DNA from: Palsa-1248 sp963737835
GTDB taxonomy: Bacteria; Gemmatimonadota; Gemmatimonadetes; Gemmatimonadales; Gemmatimonadaceae
DNA: 64,000 nucleotides
Direction: 5' to 3'
Assembly (NCBI GenBank): GCA_963737835.1
Contig: CAVTUH010000003.1
Coordinates: 310,001 to 374,000 of the forward strand
This document shows, one piece after another, positions 26,311-34,972 of this stretch. Numbering within the stretch: the first letter of the stretch is position 1; the number at the start of each line of letters is the position of its first letter. The notes under the pieces were generated by a model. The model was not told the DNA's origin, searched no databases, and saw only the letters and a program-made list of their open reading frames with translations. A program made the position numbers and the translations under genes.

Positions 26311-27033
26311 TTACCCCGATCGCCGGCGTCGGGGCAACTCGCGCTTGCGCGCCACCAGTAGCATCTCGCCCGCGCGCCGCGTCAGCGGCTGGTCCGTCCA
26401 CCCTGAAAACGCCTCCTCCACGATCAGCCCCACGTCGGACAACAGTTCCGCCAACCGTGTAGCCGTGTACAGCCGCAAGCGATAGGTGCGCTCGCCTGAT
26501 CCCGCTGGACCCCGCCAGACAGTATCCACCGTCAGGATGCCCGATAACGCATCGAATCGGCGTCGGTGCCCGATCAATGCGCCGTCCGACGTCGGCCACC
26601 AATCGCGCGACAGGAAGCGGGCCATCACCCCGTCGCGATTGGCCCCGTGCCACACGAGCGTACCCCCGGGCACCAGCACCCGCGCGAACTCCGCGAGGGT
26701 CCGTGCATCGTCGGCTGGACGCTGAAAGAAGCCGAACGACGTGGCGACGTTCACGACGGCGTCGAAACGCGCAGTCCACTCCCGAGGCAAGGCCCGCATG
26801 TCGCCTCGCCGATACCGGAGCGTTCGTCGCTCACGTGCCGGGATGGCGGCTCGGGCGTGCCGCAGCAAATGCATCGAGTAGTCCAACCCGTCAACCTGGT
26901 AGCCGGCCTCCGCCATGAGCGCGGCATGCCGGCCCTGGCCACACGGGACGTCGAGGATGCGCGCGCCGACCGGCGCCTGCAGCACCTCGAGGATCCGTCC
27001 AACCTCGCGGCGCGCAGCCCGCGCGCCGAGCAT
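26311..27033 (-). CDS. Class I SAM-dependent methyltransferase
   Basis: A Rossmann methyltransferase of at least 240 residues: motif I 'ARILDVPCGQGRHA', acidic loop 'VDGLDYS', motif II region 'DMRALPREWTARFDAVVN' and motif III 'RVLVPGGTLVW'. Homologues carry about 20 more residues at the front, and these are visible upstream in frame ('WWASYFDAHYLIEHEP'), yet no ATG, GTG or TTG opens that stretch. The true start is therefore unclear; a CTG near 27094 or a lost base are options. It lies between the two mutase subunit genes. Substrate unknown; a small-molecule or cofactor methylation is possible. Confidence 0.75.
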   Translation of the reverse strand: MLGARAARREVGRILEVLQAPVGARILDVPCGQGRHAALMAEAGYQVDGLDYSMHLLRHARAAIPARERRTLRYRRGDMRALPREWTARFDAVVNVATSFGFFQRPADDARTLAEFARVLVPGGTLVWHGANRDGVMARFLSRDWWPTSDGALIGHRRRFDALSGILTVDTVWRGPAGSGERTYRLRLYTATRLAELLSDVGLIVEEAFSGWTDQPLTRRAGEMLLVARKRELPRRRRSG

Positions 27034-27101
27034 GGGTTCGTGTTCGATCAGGTAGTGAGCGTCGAAATACGACGCCCACCATTCGGACGAGGATCCGGAT
27101 C

Positions 27102-28814
27102 TCAGAAGAACACGGGCTCGCGGTACGCCCCAAACACCGATTCCATTGCCGCCCGAATCTCATAGAGCGTGCAGTAGGCACGAGCCGCGTCGAGAATCGC
27201 GGGGAACACGTTGCGCTCGGTTGCCGCCGTCTCGCGGAGCTGCGCGAGCGCGGCCTCCGCCCGACGACCATCGCGCGTCGCACGCACGTGAGCCAATCGC
27301 TGGTGCTGCTGGGCCGCCGCTTCCTCTCCGACCCTGAGCAGCGGGATCTGGTCGGCGTCCTGTTCGTTCGTGACGAACGCGTTCACCCCGACCGTGAGGC
27401 GGCGCTCCTGCTCTTGCTCCCACTGCTGCCGGAACGCAGCGTCGGAGATCTTCCGCTGGAACCAGCCGTTCTGCAGCGCGGTCACGACCCCGCCCTGCCG
27501 CTCGATCTCCTCGAAGAGGGCTTCCGCGTCTCGCTCGAGCTGATCGGTCAGGGCTTCGACGTAGTAGGACCCGCCGAGCGGGTCGAGCACGTTGGCGACG
27601 CCCGTTTCGTACGCGAGGATCTGCTGCGTCCGGAGCGCGACCTGCACCGCCGCCTCGGTCGGCAGCGCCAGCGTCTCGTCCATCGAGTTCGTGTGGAGCG
27701 ATTGCGTGCCTCCGAGCACCGCAGCGAGAGCTTGATACGCAACACGCGCGATGTTGTTCATCGGCTGCTGTGCCGTGAGCGTGACGCCAGCCGTCTGGGA
27801 GTGGAACCGCATCATCCACGAGCGGGGATCCTGCGCGCCATATCGCTCGCGCAGATGGCGCGCCCAGATGCGCCGGGCGGCGCGGAGCTTGGCGATCTCC
27901 TCGAAGAAATCGTTGTGGATGTCCCAGAAGAACGAGAGCTGCCCCGCAAAGACATCGACCGGCAGCCCGCGGGCCACGCCGCGCTCCACGTACGTGAAGC
28001 CGTTCGCGAGGGTGAATGCCAGTTCCTGGGCTGCGGTCGCTCCCGCCTCGCGGATGTGGTAGCCCGAGATCGAGATCGTATTCCACTTCGGCGCGTGCTC
28101 TGCCGCCCACGCAAACACATCGACGATGAGGCGCAGGCCCGGCTCGACCGGGTAGATCCACGCGTGCTGCGCCATGTACTCCTTCAGAATGTCGTTCTGG
28201 ATCGTGCCCCGAAGCCGCTCGGACGGCACGCCCTGCTTCTCCGCGGCCGCGACATAGAAGGCGAACAGGATGATGGCCGGCCCGTTGATCGTCATCGACG
28301 TCGACACCTCGCCGAGCGGGATGCCGTCGAAGAGGGTCTCCATGTCGGCGAGACTCGAAATCGCTACGCCACACTTTCCGACCTCGCCCTCGGAGCGCGG
28401 ATGGTCCGAGTCGTAGCCCATGAGTGTCGGGAAATCGAAGGCCACCGACAGGCCCGTTTGGCCATGGGCCAGGAGGAACTTGTAGCGGGCATTCGTGTCC
28501 TGGGCACCGCCGAAGCCAGCGAACTGCCGCATCGTCCATAACCGGCCCCGATAGCCGGTGGCGTGGATGCCGCGCGTATATGGGTAGCTGCCCGGGACAC
28601 CGAGCGACTCGAGATCCGCCGCGCCATCGAGCGGGGTGTACAGCGGCGCCACCTCGCCGACCGAGTTGGCGAACGCGATCGGCCGCAACTCGCCCGCCGC
28701 GTACCGCGCACGCCACATCTCGACCTCGGCGCGCAATCGCTCCAGCTCGTCCGAGCCCTCTGCGCCATTCGGGCCGGCGCTCACCGGCCCGCCAGCATCA
28801 CGGATCGACGTCAT
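27102..28814 (-). CDS. Acyl-CoA mutase large subunit, isobutyryl-CoA mutase-like (methylmalonyl-CoA mutase family)
   Basis: A 570-residue catalytic TIM-barrel subunit of a B12-dependent acyl-CoA mutase, without the B12 domain. Family phrases are complete ('TMRQFAGFG', 'GLSVAFDFPTLMGYDSDHP', 'GTIQNDILKEYMAQ', 'GGTQSLHTNSMDE'). Methylmalonyl-CoA mutase uses Tyr and Arg to hold the carboxylate; here the equivalent sites are Phe98 ('RQFAGF') and Gln216 ('YMAQHAW'), as in isobutyryl-CoA mutase IcmA. Length matches IcmA too. It overlaps meaB by 17 bases, fitting a mutase with its G-protein chaperone. Annotation pipelines would likely call it methylmalonyl-CoA mutase. Confidence 0.88.
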   Translation of the reverse strand: MTSIRDAGGPVSAGPNGAEGSDELERLRAEVEMWRARYAAGELRPIAFANSVGEVAPLYTPLDGAADLESLGVPGSYPYTRGIHATGYRGRLWTMRQFAGFGGAQDTNARYKFLLAHGQTGLSVAFDFPTLMGYDSDHPRSEGEVGKCGVAISSLADMETLFDGIPLGEVSTSMTINGPAIILFAFYVAAAEKQGVPSERLRGTIQNDILKEYMAQHAWIYPVEPGLRLIVDVFAWAAEHAPKWNTISISGYHIREAGATAAQELAFTLANGFTYVERGVARGLPVDVFAGQLSFFWDIHNDFFEEIAKLRAARRIWARHLRERYGAQDPRSWMMRFHSQTAGVTLTAQQPMNNIARVAYQALAAVLGGTQSLHTNSMDETLALPTEAAVQVALRTQQILAYETGVANVLDPLGGSYYVEALTDQLERDAEALFEEIERQGGVVTALQNGWFQRKISDAAFRQQWEQEQERRLTVGVNAFVTNEQDADQIPLLRVGEEAAAQQHQRLAHVRATRDGRRAEAALAQLRETAATERNVFPAILDAARAYCTLYEIRAAMESVFGAYREPVFF

Positions 28815-29925
28815 GTGGTCTCCCGGTCAGCAGGGCCGCGCTACGTGTCAAGAGCGCGTCCGCCACATCGTATGGTGTCGTGCGTCCCGATTCCAGCGCC
28901 GGCAGCTGTTCATTAAGCCAGACCGCCGTACCCTGATCGGACCACAGCCGGTCCCGCACCTTCTGGTGCACGACGTCCTTTACGCGTTCACGCAACCGTG
29001 CACGGCGGCGGTCCGTCAGCAGACCCGTCGTCGAAAGATACTCGTAATGGCGATCGAGCGCCGTCGCCAGATCGGCGATGCCCGTGCCGGCCGTCGCGAC
29101 GACCGTCAATACGGGCGGAATCCAGTGACCCGCGCCGTCGTCGCCCGCGGGACTGCCCCGATCCTTGGCGTCGAGCGCGTGGGCCCGCGCGCTGGGCATC
29201 GCGGCCCCGGCCGCCGCGGCGCTCGCGCCGGCCGGTGCAGCGGCCCGCGAGCGCAGCCTGAGCATGATCTGCACCTCGGTCCGCAACCGGTCTGCGCCAG
29301 GGCGATCCGCCTTGTTGATGACGAAGACATCGGCGATCTCCATGAGCCCGGCCTTGAGCGTCTGAATCGAGTCACCTGACTCCGGCACGAGGACGACGAC
29401 GCAGCTGTCGACCGTTCGGGCAACATCCAGCTCACTCTGACCAACCCCGACGGTCTCTACGATCAGACGGTCGAACCCGAACGCGTCCAGCACGTCCGCG
29501 GCTTCGCGCGTCGCCGCCGACAGGCCGCCCAGCGCGCCACGCGTGGCCAGAGACCTGATGTAGACACCCGGGTCGAGCGCCACGGACTCCATGCGGATGC
29601 GATCGCCTAGCAGCGCACCACCGCTAAACGGCGACGTCGGATCGACCGCGATCACGCCGACGGTCAATCCCTGGGCACGATAACTCTGCACGAGCTGTGA
29701 GGTGAGCGTGCTCTTCCCCGCACCCGGCGGCCCGGTGATGCCGATACGCCGCGCGCGACCCGTTCGCTCGTGCAGCGCACTGAGGACGCTGTCGAAGCCC
29801 GCACGATGGTTTTCGACGACGCTGATGACGCGCGCCAGTGCCGCTGGCTGCCGCGCCGCAAATGCTTCGAGCAGGCGCGCCGATGCGGCATCTCGACTGA
29901 CAACGGACGGTGTCACAGCGCTCAT
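28798..29925 (-). CDS. meaB: MeaB/ArgK-type GTPase, mutase chaperone
   Basis: G3E-family GTPase of 375 residues that guards B12 loading and protects acyl-CoA mutases. Walker A 'GPPGAGKS' (65-72), 'GVIAVDPTSPFSGGALLGDR' and 'RLIVETVGVGQSELDVA' (Walker B and switch) and 'FVINKADRPGAD' (base-recognition) are present. An Ala-rich insertion of about 30 residues (around 232-262) interrupts the domain. The C-terminal dimerisation helices are kept. The ATG was chosen where the family alignment begins; it overlaps the ybeY stop (ATGA). The mutase large subunit follows directly. Confidence 0.92.
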   Translation of the reverse strand: MSAVTPSVVSRDAASARLLEAFAARQPAALARVISVVENHRAGFDSVLSALHERTGRARRIGITGPPGAGKSTLTSQLVQSYRAQGLTVGVIAVDPTSPFSGGALLGDRIRMESVALDPGVYIRSLATRGALGGLSAATREAADVLDAFGFDRLIVETVGVGQSELDVARTVDSCVVVLVPESGDSIQTLKAGLMEIADVFVINKADRPGADRLRTEVQIMLRLRSRAAAPAGASAAAAGAAMPSARAHALDAKDRGSPAGDDGAGHWIPPVLTVVATAGTGIADLATALDRHYEYLSTTGLLTDRRRARLRERVKDVVHQKVRDRLWSDQGTAVWLNEQLPALESGRTTPYDVADALLTRSAALLTGRPHDVDP

Positions 29926-30470
29926 GGCGCACCCCGCAACCGCCGTTCGTCTCCTTTCGCCTTTCGCCTTTCTCCTCTCTCGGGCGGGCGCCGACCCGTG
30001 CTGAAGCGGCGAACCAAACTTTCCTGGCGGGACCACATTTGAGAGGCGGTACGGGCGGCGCCCGCCGCGTGGTCGTAGCCGATCACGTGCAACAGGCCGT
30101 GGATGACCAGCCGCGCGAGTTCCTCCCGAATCCCCACACCCCAGCGCGCGGCGTTCCGCCGCGCGACGGCCGGCGCGACGTAAACATCACCCACCAACCC
30201 GTCACCGTGCCCCGCGCGCCGCCCGCTGCCGTGTCGAGCCGGCGCACGCATGTGCCGCGGTGCGAAGGCAAATGCGATGACGTCGGTCGAACCGCGGTGG
30301 CCCAAGTGTCGCCGGTTGAGCCGGGCGATTGCGTGCGGCGTGACGAAGGCGATCGACACCAGGGCGTCCCGAACCCCTTCCGCCCGCAAGACGCCGTGCG
30401 CGAGTCGGCGCACACGTCCGAGCGCGATGGGTACCCGAACGCCGTCGGCTCCCACGGCGACGGCGAGCAT
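29922..30470 (-). CDS. ybeY: Endoribonuclease YbeY
   Basis: Metal-dependent endoribonuclease for 16S rRNA 3'-end maturation and ribosome quality control. The zinc motif H-x3-H-x5-H is clear in 'HGLLHVIGYDH' and the 'LNRRHLGHRGSTDVIAFAF' segment is standard. The C-terminus beyond about residue 160 ('RPPERGERRKAKGDERR') is not part of the family; it is translated from a repeat element (copy 2). The ATG is used; a GTG one codon earlier is also possible. It follows the usual phoH / HD-phosphohydrolase / ybeY order and is coupled to meaB by a 4-base overlap. Confidence 0.92.
   Translation of the reverse strand: MLAVAVGADGVRVPIALGRVRRLAHGVLRAEGVRDALVSIAFVTPHAIARLNRRHLGHRGSTDVIAFAFAPRHMRAPARHGSGRRAGHGDGLVGDVYVAPAVARRNAARWGVGIREELARLVIHGLLHVIGYDHAAGAARTASQMWSRQESLVRRFSTGRRPPERGERRKAKGDERRLRGAP
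29950..29998 (-). repeat. Hairpin + AGAAAG purine repeat, copy 2 (3' end of ybeY)
   Basis: On the minus strand an imperfect hairpin (GGGTCGGCGCCCGCCC) is followed by GAGAGAGGAGAAAGGCGAAAGGCGAAAGGAGAC. It supplies the last coding part of ybeY. Order and orientation (hairpin first, then purine units) match copies 1, 3 and 4. Confidence 0.6.
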
Positions 30471-30585
30471 CACCAGTGAAACCCGCCATCGAGGGTCAAG
30501 GCCGTGTCGAACGGTTGCAAGGCGCCCCGAGTGTGGTCCGCACCCCGACGAACAGGTAGCGGGCGTCCGACCTCAGGGCGACGCA

Positions 30586-32031
30586 TCACGCCGGCGCGGC
30601 CGACGCGAACTCGGCGGTGATGCCGCCACTCGCCGACGGGTAGTCGATGCGATGGTGGTACATGCCAATCAATACCCGGGCGAATTCCTCCTTCACGACC
30701 TCCAGCTGCTTGAGCGTCAGCGGGGCCTCACGCAGTTGCCCTTGCTCGATCCGCTGGCGAACAATGTATTCGATCACTTCGCGGATCTTCTGGGGATTCG
30801 GGTCATTGAGGACGTGCGCCGAGGCCTCGACTCCATCGGCCAGCATGCAAATGGCGGTTTCCGCCGTCTGCGGCACCGGCCCCGGGTACGAGAACTGCGC
30901 CGCGTCGATGACACTCCCGTCACGCTCGCGCGCCTTCTCGTAGAAGTACGTGATCCGGCCTGTACCATGGTGCTCCATGATGAAGGCGCACAAGGCGGCC
31001 GGCAGGCGATGCTCGCCGGCGAGCTCGATGCCCGCGGAGACGTGATTGCGGATGATCGCCGCGCTCGCCGTTGGCTTCAGCTTGTCGTGCGGGTTGCGTC
31101 CCCGCGGCTGATTCTCGACGAAGTACTCCGGCTTCGTGAGCTTGCCAATGTCGTGGTAATACGCCCCGACGCGCGCGAGCAGCCCGTTGGCGCCGATCGC
31201 CGTGCACGCGGCCTCCGCCAGATTCGCGATTCGCATGGTATGCGCAAACGTGCCAGGCGCCTCGATGCTCAGCCGACGCATCAGTGGTCGGTTGAGGTCT
31301 GACCACTCGAGCAGCTTGAGGTAGGTGTCGACGCCAGCGAACTCCTCGAGCGGAGGTAGGAACATGAGCGCCAGCGCCACGGACACGACGGAGTTCGTCG
31401 CCCCCCAAATCACATGCCACCCGATCGAGACGTCGGATCCCCCGGTCGAGAGGCCGATCGCCACCTCCGCCAACGCATAGGCCGCGGCGGTGACGAGAAT
31501 CGAGTAGAACACCTGGTCGCGCCTGCGGATCACCCGGACGCTGAAGGAGGCCGCGACGCCGACCACGAGGAACAGGAACAGCGCAGGCGTGCCGAGATAC
31601 GGCGGCTGGATGCCAATCAGCGCCGCCAGCACGAGCGATGCAAACACGCTGACTCGTGAATCGAACAGCACGCTGAACAGCACGCCGGCAAACGCGATGG
31701 GCACGAATTCCGGCGTCGGAGTGCCGCGCGCCGCTACCGCAGCCGCCGCAAGGATGATCAGGAACACGCCGGCCACCAGCAGGACCGTGCGCAGCGACCG
31801 GTAGAGGCTGGGCCGGAAGAACGCCAGGGTCAGCCCGCACACGCCCAGGATCAGGGCATTCGTGAGTACGGCCCCAGCCGCGGGCGCGACGCCGCCGTGC
31901 AAGCGGCCGAACAGAAGAGCACACAGCACCGCGACGAGCACGAGCACGAGCCAACGCGCGAGGTGCGCGACGACCACGGCCCCGAGCGGCGCGCCAGGGA
32001 CCAGGCGGTCGATATACCGCCACCAGGTCAC
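30586..32031 (-). CDS. 7TM-type HD phosphohydrolase (PgpH-like), short form
   Basis: A 481-residue membrane protein with about seven hydrophobic segments (about residues 15-260) and a C-terminal HD domain: 'APGTFAHTMRIANLAEAA', 'VGAYYHDIGKLTKPEYF' (His-Asp metal pair) and 'CAFIMEHHGTGRITYFYEKA'. PgpH homologues hydrolyse cyclic di-AMP. Typical members carry an extracellular 7TMR-HDED domain of some 200 residues between the first two membrane spans; here it is absent. The GTG start after the phoH stop is preferred; longer starts run into phoH. Its place between phoH and ybeY is the classical one. Confidence 0.85.
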   Translation of the reverse strand: MTWWRYIDRLVPGAPLGAVVVAHLARWLVLVLVAVLCALLFGRLHGGVAPAAGAVLTNALILGVCGLTLAFFRPSLYRSLRTVLLVAGVFLIILAAAAVAARGTPTPEFVPIAFAGVLFSVLFDSRVSVFASLVLAALIGIQPPYLGTPALFLFLVVGVAASFSVRVIRRRDQVFYSILVTAAAYALAEVAIGLSTGGSDVSIGWHVIWGATNSVVSVALALMFLPPLEEFAGVDTYLKLLEWSDLNRPLMRRLSIEAPGTFAHTMRIANLAEAACTAIGANGLLARVGAYYHDIGKLTKPEYFVENQPRGRNPHDKLKPTASAAIIRNHVSAGIELAGEHRLPAALCAFIMEHHGTGRITYFYEKARERDGSVIDAAQFSYPGPVPQTAETAICMLADGVEASAHVLNDPNPQKIREVIEYIVRQRIEQGQLREAPLTLKQLEVVKEEFARVLIGMYHHRIDYPSASGGITAEFASAAPA

Positions 32032-32059
32032 CGCGCGACCGTCTTCCTCGGCGCGGATC

Positions 32060-33022
32060 TCAGGCGCCAGCGTCGTAGGCGTAGGCTCGAATGATGTCGC
32101 GGACGAGTCGGTGTCGGACGACGTCGGTCTCGTCAAAATAGTGGAAGGCAATCCCATCGATTCCAGACAAGATACGCTCGATCTGCATGAGCCCCGATTC
32201 TTCTCGGCGGGGCAAATCGATCTGCGTCTTGTCTCCTGTGATGACAATTTTTGAATTCACGCCGAGCCGCGTCAGGAACATCTTCATTTGCAACGTCGTC
32301 GCGTTCTGTGCTTCGTCGAGGATGACGAACGCATCCGCGAGCGTCCGGCCGCGCATGAACGCCAACGGCGCGATCTCAATAGTACGAGTCTCGAGCGCAC
32401 GCTGGATTCGTTCCGGTGGCATCATCGCGTCCAGTGCATCGTACAGCGGGCGGAGGTACGGATCGACCTTCGCCTGCATGTCGCCCGGGAGAAACCCCAG
32501 ACTCTCACCAGCCTCGACGGCCGGGCGCGCGAGCACGATCCGCCGCACGCGCTTGCGAACGAGCGCATCGACCCCGGCCGCGACCGCCAGATACGTCTTC
32601 CCAGTGCCGGCCGGCCCGATACCGACGACGATGTCGGTGTCCATGATCTTCGACAGATACTCCGCCTGTCCGGGCGTCTTCGGCACGATCACCTTCCGCA
32701 CGCCCGGCAACGCGATCCGCAGGCCTTCCCCGTTCTCCGAGCCGTTCGACGGGCCGCGCCCCTCGCCCTCGTGCAGGCGCATCACATCGTCCGGCGTGAC
32801 CGCCTCACGCTGGCGAGCCAGTTCGATCATCCGATGCGCAACCGCGACCGCCCGATCGACCGAATCGGCTTGGCCGCTGACCGACAGCTGGTCATCGCGC
32901 AGGGCGACCCGCGCGCCCGACAGACGCGCGAGCTCGACCAGATTCGCGTCGTTCACGCCCGCAAGTGTGAGGAGATCGGCGCCCTCGGTCGACAGGCGTT
33001 GCGTCACGGCCACATTAGTCAC
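32060..33022 (-). CDS. phoH: PhoH family ATPase (PhoH/PhoL)
   Basis: Cytoplasmic P-loop NTPase of 320 residues, probably an RNA helicase or RNA-linked factor tied to YbeY function. An N-terminal KH-like part ('LVELARLSGARVALRDDQLS', about 25-70) precedes the ATPase core: Walker A 'GIGPAGTGKT' (134-143), 'LARPAVEAGESLGFLPGD', Walker B 'FVILDEAQN' and 'IVITGDKTQIDLP'. The GTG start overlaps the aspS end by eight bases. It begins the phoH-HD-ybeY set. No phosphate-regulatory box can be pointed out. Confidence 0.93.
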   Translation of the reverse strand: MTNVAVTQRLSTEGADLLTLAGVNDANLVELARLSGARVALRDDQLSVSGQADSVDRAVAVAHRMIELARQREAVTPDDVMRLHEGEGRGPSNGSENGEGLRIALPGVRKVIVPKTPGQAEYLSKIMDTDIVVGIGPAGTGKTYLAVAAGVDALVRKRVRRIVLARPAVEAGESLGFLPGDMQAKVDPYLRPLYDALDAMMPPERIQRALETRTIEIAPLAFMRGRTLADAFVILDEAQNATTLQMKMFLTRLGVNSKIVITGDKTQIDLPRREESGLMQIERILSGIDGIAFHYFDETDVVRHRLVRDIIRAYAYDAGA

Positions 33023-34850
33023 GGGCCGGCCCCTCCCCCGCACCGGCGTCGCTCACGATGCGCAAGTGCAGCTCGGAGAGATCGCGCGAGGGTACTGGGG
33101 CCGGTGCGCCCTCGAAGAGAGCCCGCGCCGCCGTGGTCTTGGGATAGGCGATCACATCGCGCAGCGAGGTCGCTCCCGCCAATGTCATGGCGATCCGATC
33201 GAATCCAAACGCAATCCCGCCGTGCGGCGGCGCGCCGCCGCGTAACCCTTCGAGCAGGAACCCGAATCGAGCACGGGCGTCGTCCTCTCCTATCCCCAGG
33301 ACGCGAAACACTGATTCTTGAATATCGGGATCGCTGATGCGGATGCTGCCACCGCCAAGCTCCGTCCCGTTGAGCACTACGTCGTAGGCGACGGCGCGAA
33401 CCCGCTCCGGGTCACGTTCCAGCAACGCCAGGTCGTCCGGATGCGGTGCCGTGAACGGGTGATGGACCGCGCCCATCGCCCCCGTCTGAGCGTCCCGCTC
33501 GAACGCCGGGAAATCGAGCACCCACAGAAATTCGTTCACTCCGCTCCGAATGAGCCCGAGACGCCGAGCCGCTTCCTGACGCACACGATCGAGCGCAGGG
33601 CTGGAGATTCGATCCGGCCCCGCGACGAGGAGCGCCGCGTCGCCCTCGGCCAGGCCCAGGCGTTCCTGGGCCGCGGCCGATAAGAATTTGGCCGCTGGGC
33701 CCTCCACGACGCCGCCAGCACGGCGGAGGCGAATCAGGCCGCCCGCTCCGGCTCCTTTCGCGATCGCCTCTAGCTCATCGACCTGCTTCCGCGACCACCC
33801 CGCAGCCTGTGGGATCTTGAGTCCCCGGATGCGGCCACCCGCCTCGATGGCGGCTCTGGCGATGCCGAAGTCGGTTCCCCGGAACAGATCGGTCGCATCG
33901 AAGATCTCGAGGCCGTAGCGCAGATCTGGCCGATCGATGCCAAACCGTTCCATCGCCTCGGCGTAGACCATCCGCCGAAACGGCACCGACACGCACACCC
34001 CGATCTCGGCGAAGAGCGCGGCCAGCAGTCCCTCGGCGAGCGACAGGATGTCTTCACGCTCGACGAACGATGCCTCGATATCAATCTGGGTGAATTCCGG
34101 CTGACGATCGGCGCGGAGGTCCTCGTCCCGGAAGCAACGCGCGATTTGGAAGTACCGATCGTATCCCGACACCATCAGCAGCTGCTTGTAGAGCTGCGGC
34201 GACTGAGGGAGCGCGTAGAATTCGCCCGCGTGCACGCGGCTCGGGACCAGATAGTCTCGCGCGCCTTCAGGCGTGGGTTTCGTGAGGATCGGCGTCTCGA
34301 TCTCCAGGAATCCGCGCTCGCTCAAGAACCGACGAGTCGCCTGCATCAGCCAATGCCGCAGCACCAGGTTCCGCTGGAGTTCGCTCCGGCGCAGGTCGAG
34401 GTAGCGATGCCGGAGACGCAGCTCCTCGGCCGCGAGCTGCTCGCCGCGCAGTGGCGACACCGGGATCGCCGGAGTCGTTGCGGGCCCAACGACCTGCAGC
34501 GCCGCGGCCCGCACCTCGACGTCGCCCGTCTCGAGGTCGGGGTTCCGTTTGTCGTCGGGTCGCAGCGCAATCTCGCCGTCGATCAGCACGACGCTCTCGA
34601 CGCCAACGGCCCCAGCCAGCCGGATCACTTCGGGCGGTGTCCACCGCGGATCGAAGGAGATTTGCACGACACCCGCGCGATCTCGCAGATCGATGAACAC
34701 GATCGCGCCCATGTCCCGCGTGCGCTGTACCCAACCGCCGAGGCGCACCGCCGACCCGGCGTCAGCCGAGCGCAGCGATCCGCACATGCGAGTCCGAAGC
34801 GACGTGGATAACAGCGAGCGGTCGACCACCTCGTCCGTCACGGCCGACAC
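33015..34850 (-). CDS. aspS: Aspartyl-tRNA synthetase
   Basis: Class IIb synthetase of 611 residues, charging tRNA-Asp (possibly also tRNA-Asn). The anticodon-binding OB fold is at about 20-120 ('GSAVRLGGWVQRTRDMGAIV'), motif 2 is seen in 'QIARCFRDEDLRADRQPEFT', the bacterial GAD insertion covers the middle, and motif 3 is 'HGGIAFGFDRIAM'. The gene opens a minus-strand run followed by phoH. Whether the enzyme is discriminating cannot be told here. The GTG start is one of two close options. A hairpin lies between it and the divergent rlmN. Confidence 0.97.
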   Translation of the reverse strand: MSAVTDEVVDRSLLSTSLRTRMCGSLRSADAGSAVRLGGWVQRTRDMGAIVFIDLRDRAGVVQISFDPRWTPPEVIRLAGAVGVESVVLIDGEIALRPDDKRNPDLETGDVEVRAAALQVVGPATTPAIPVSPLRGEQLAAEELRLRHRYLDLRRSELQRNLVLRHWLMQATRRFLSERGFLEIETPILTKPTPEGARDYLVPSRVHAGEFYALPQSPQLYKQLLMVSGYDRYFQIARCFRDEDLRADRQPEFTQIDIEASFVEREDILSLAEGLLAALFAEIGVCVSVPFRRMVYAEAMERFGIDRPDLRYGLEIFDATDLFRGTDFGIARAAIEAGGRIRGLKIPQAAGWSRKQVDELEAIAKGAGAGGLIRLRRAGGVVEGPAAKFLSAAAQERLGLAEGDAALLVAGPDRISSPALDRVRQEAARRLGLIRSGVNEFLWVLDFPAFERDAQTGAMGAVHHPFTAPHPDDLALLERDPERVRAVAYDVVLNGTELGGGSIRISDPDIQESVFRVLGIGEDDARARFGFLLEGLRGGAPPHGGIAFGFDRIAMTLAGATSLRDVIAYPKTTAARALFEGAPAPVPSRDLSELHLRIVSDAGAGEGPARD

Positions 34851-34889
34851 GCCAATCGATTACTGTTCATTGACTTGCCAGTGAATCTA

Positions 34890-34907
34890 ACGGGGCCACG
34901 GCCCCGT
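34890..34907. repeat. Inverted repeat between aspS and rlmN
   Basis: ACGGGGCC, AC and GGCCCCGT form an 8-bp stem with a two-base loop in the gap between these divergent genes. It may be an operator or a leader stem for either gene. Confidence 0.4.
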
Positions 34908-34972
34908 CGGTAGCCGCCCGGCCAGCGACACTGCATGAACGCCTGGCATGTAAGCTATTGAGCGATTATCAG

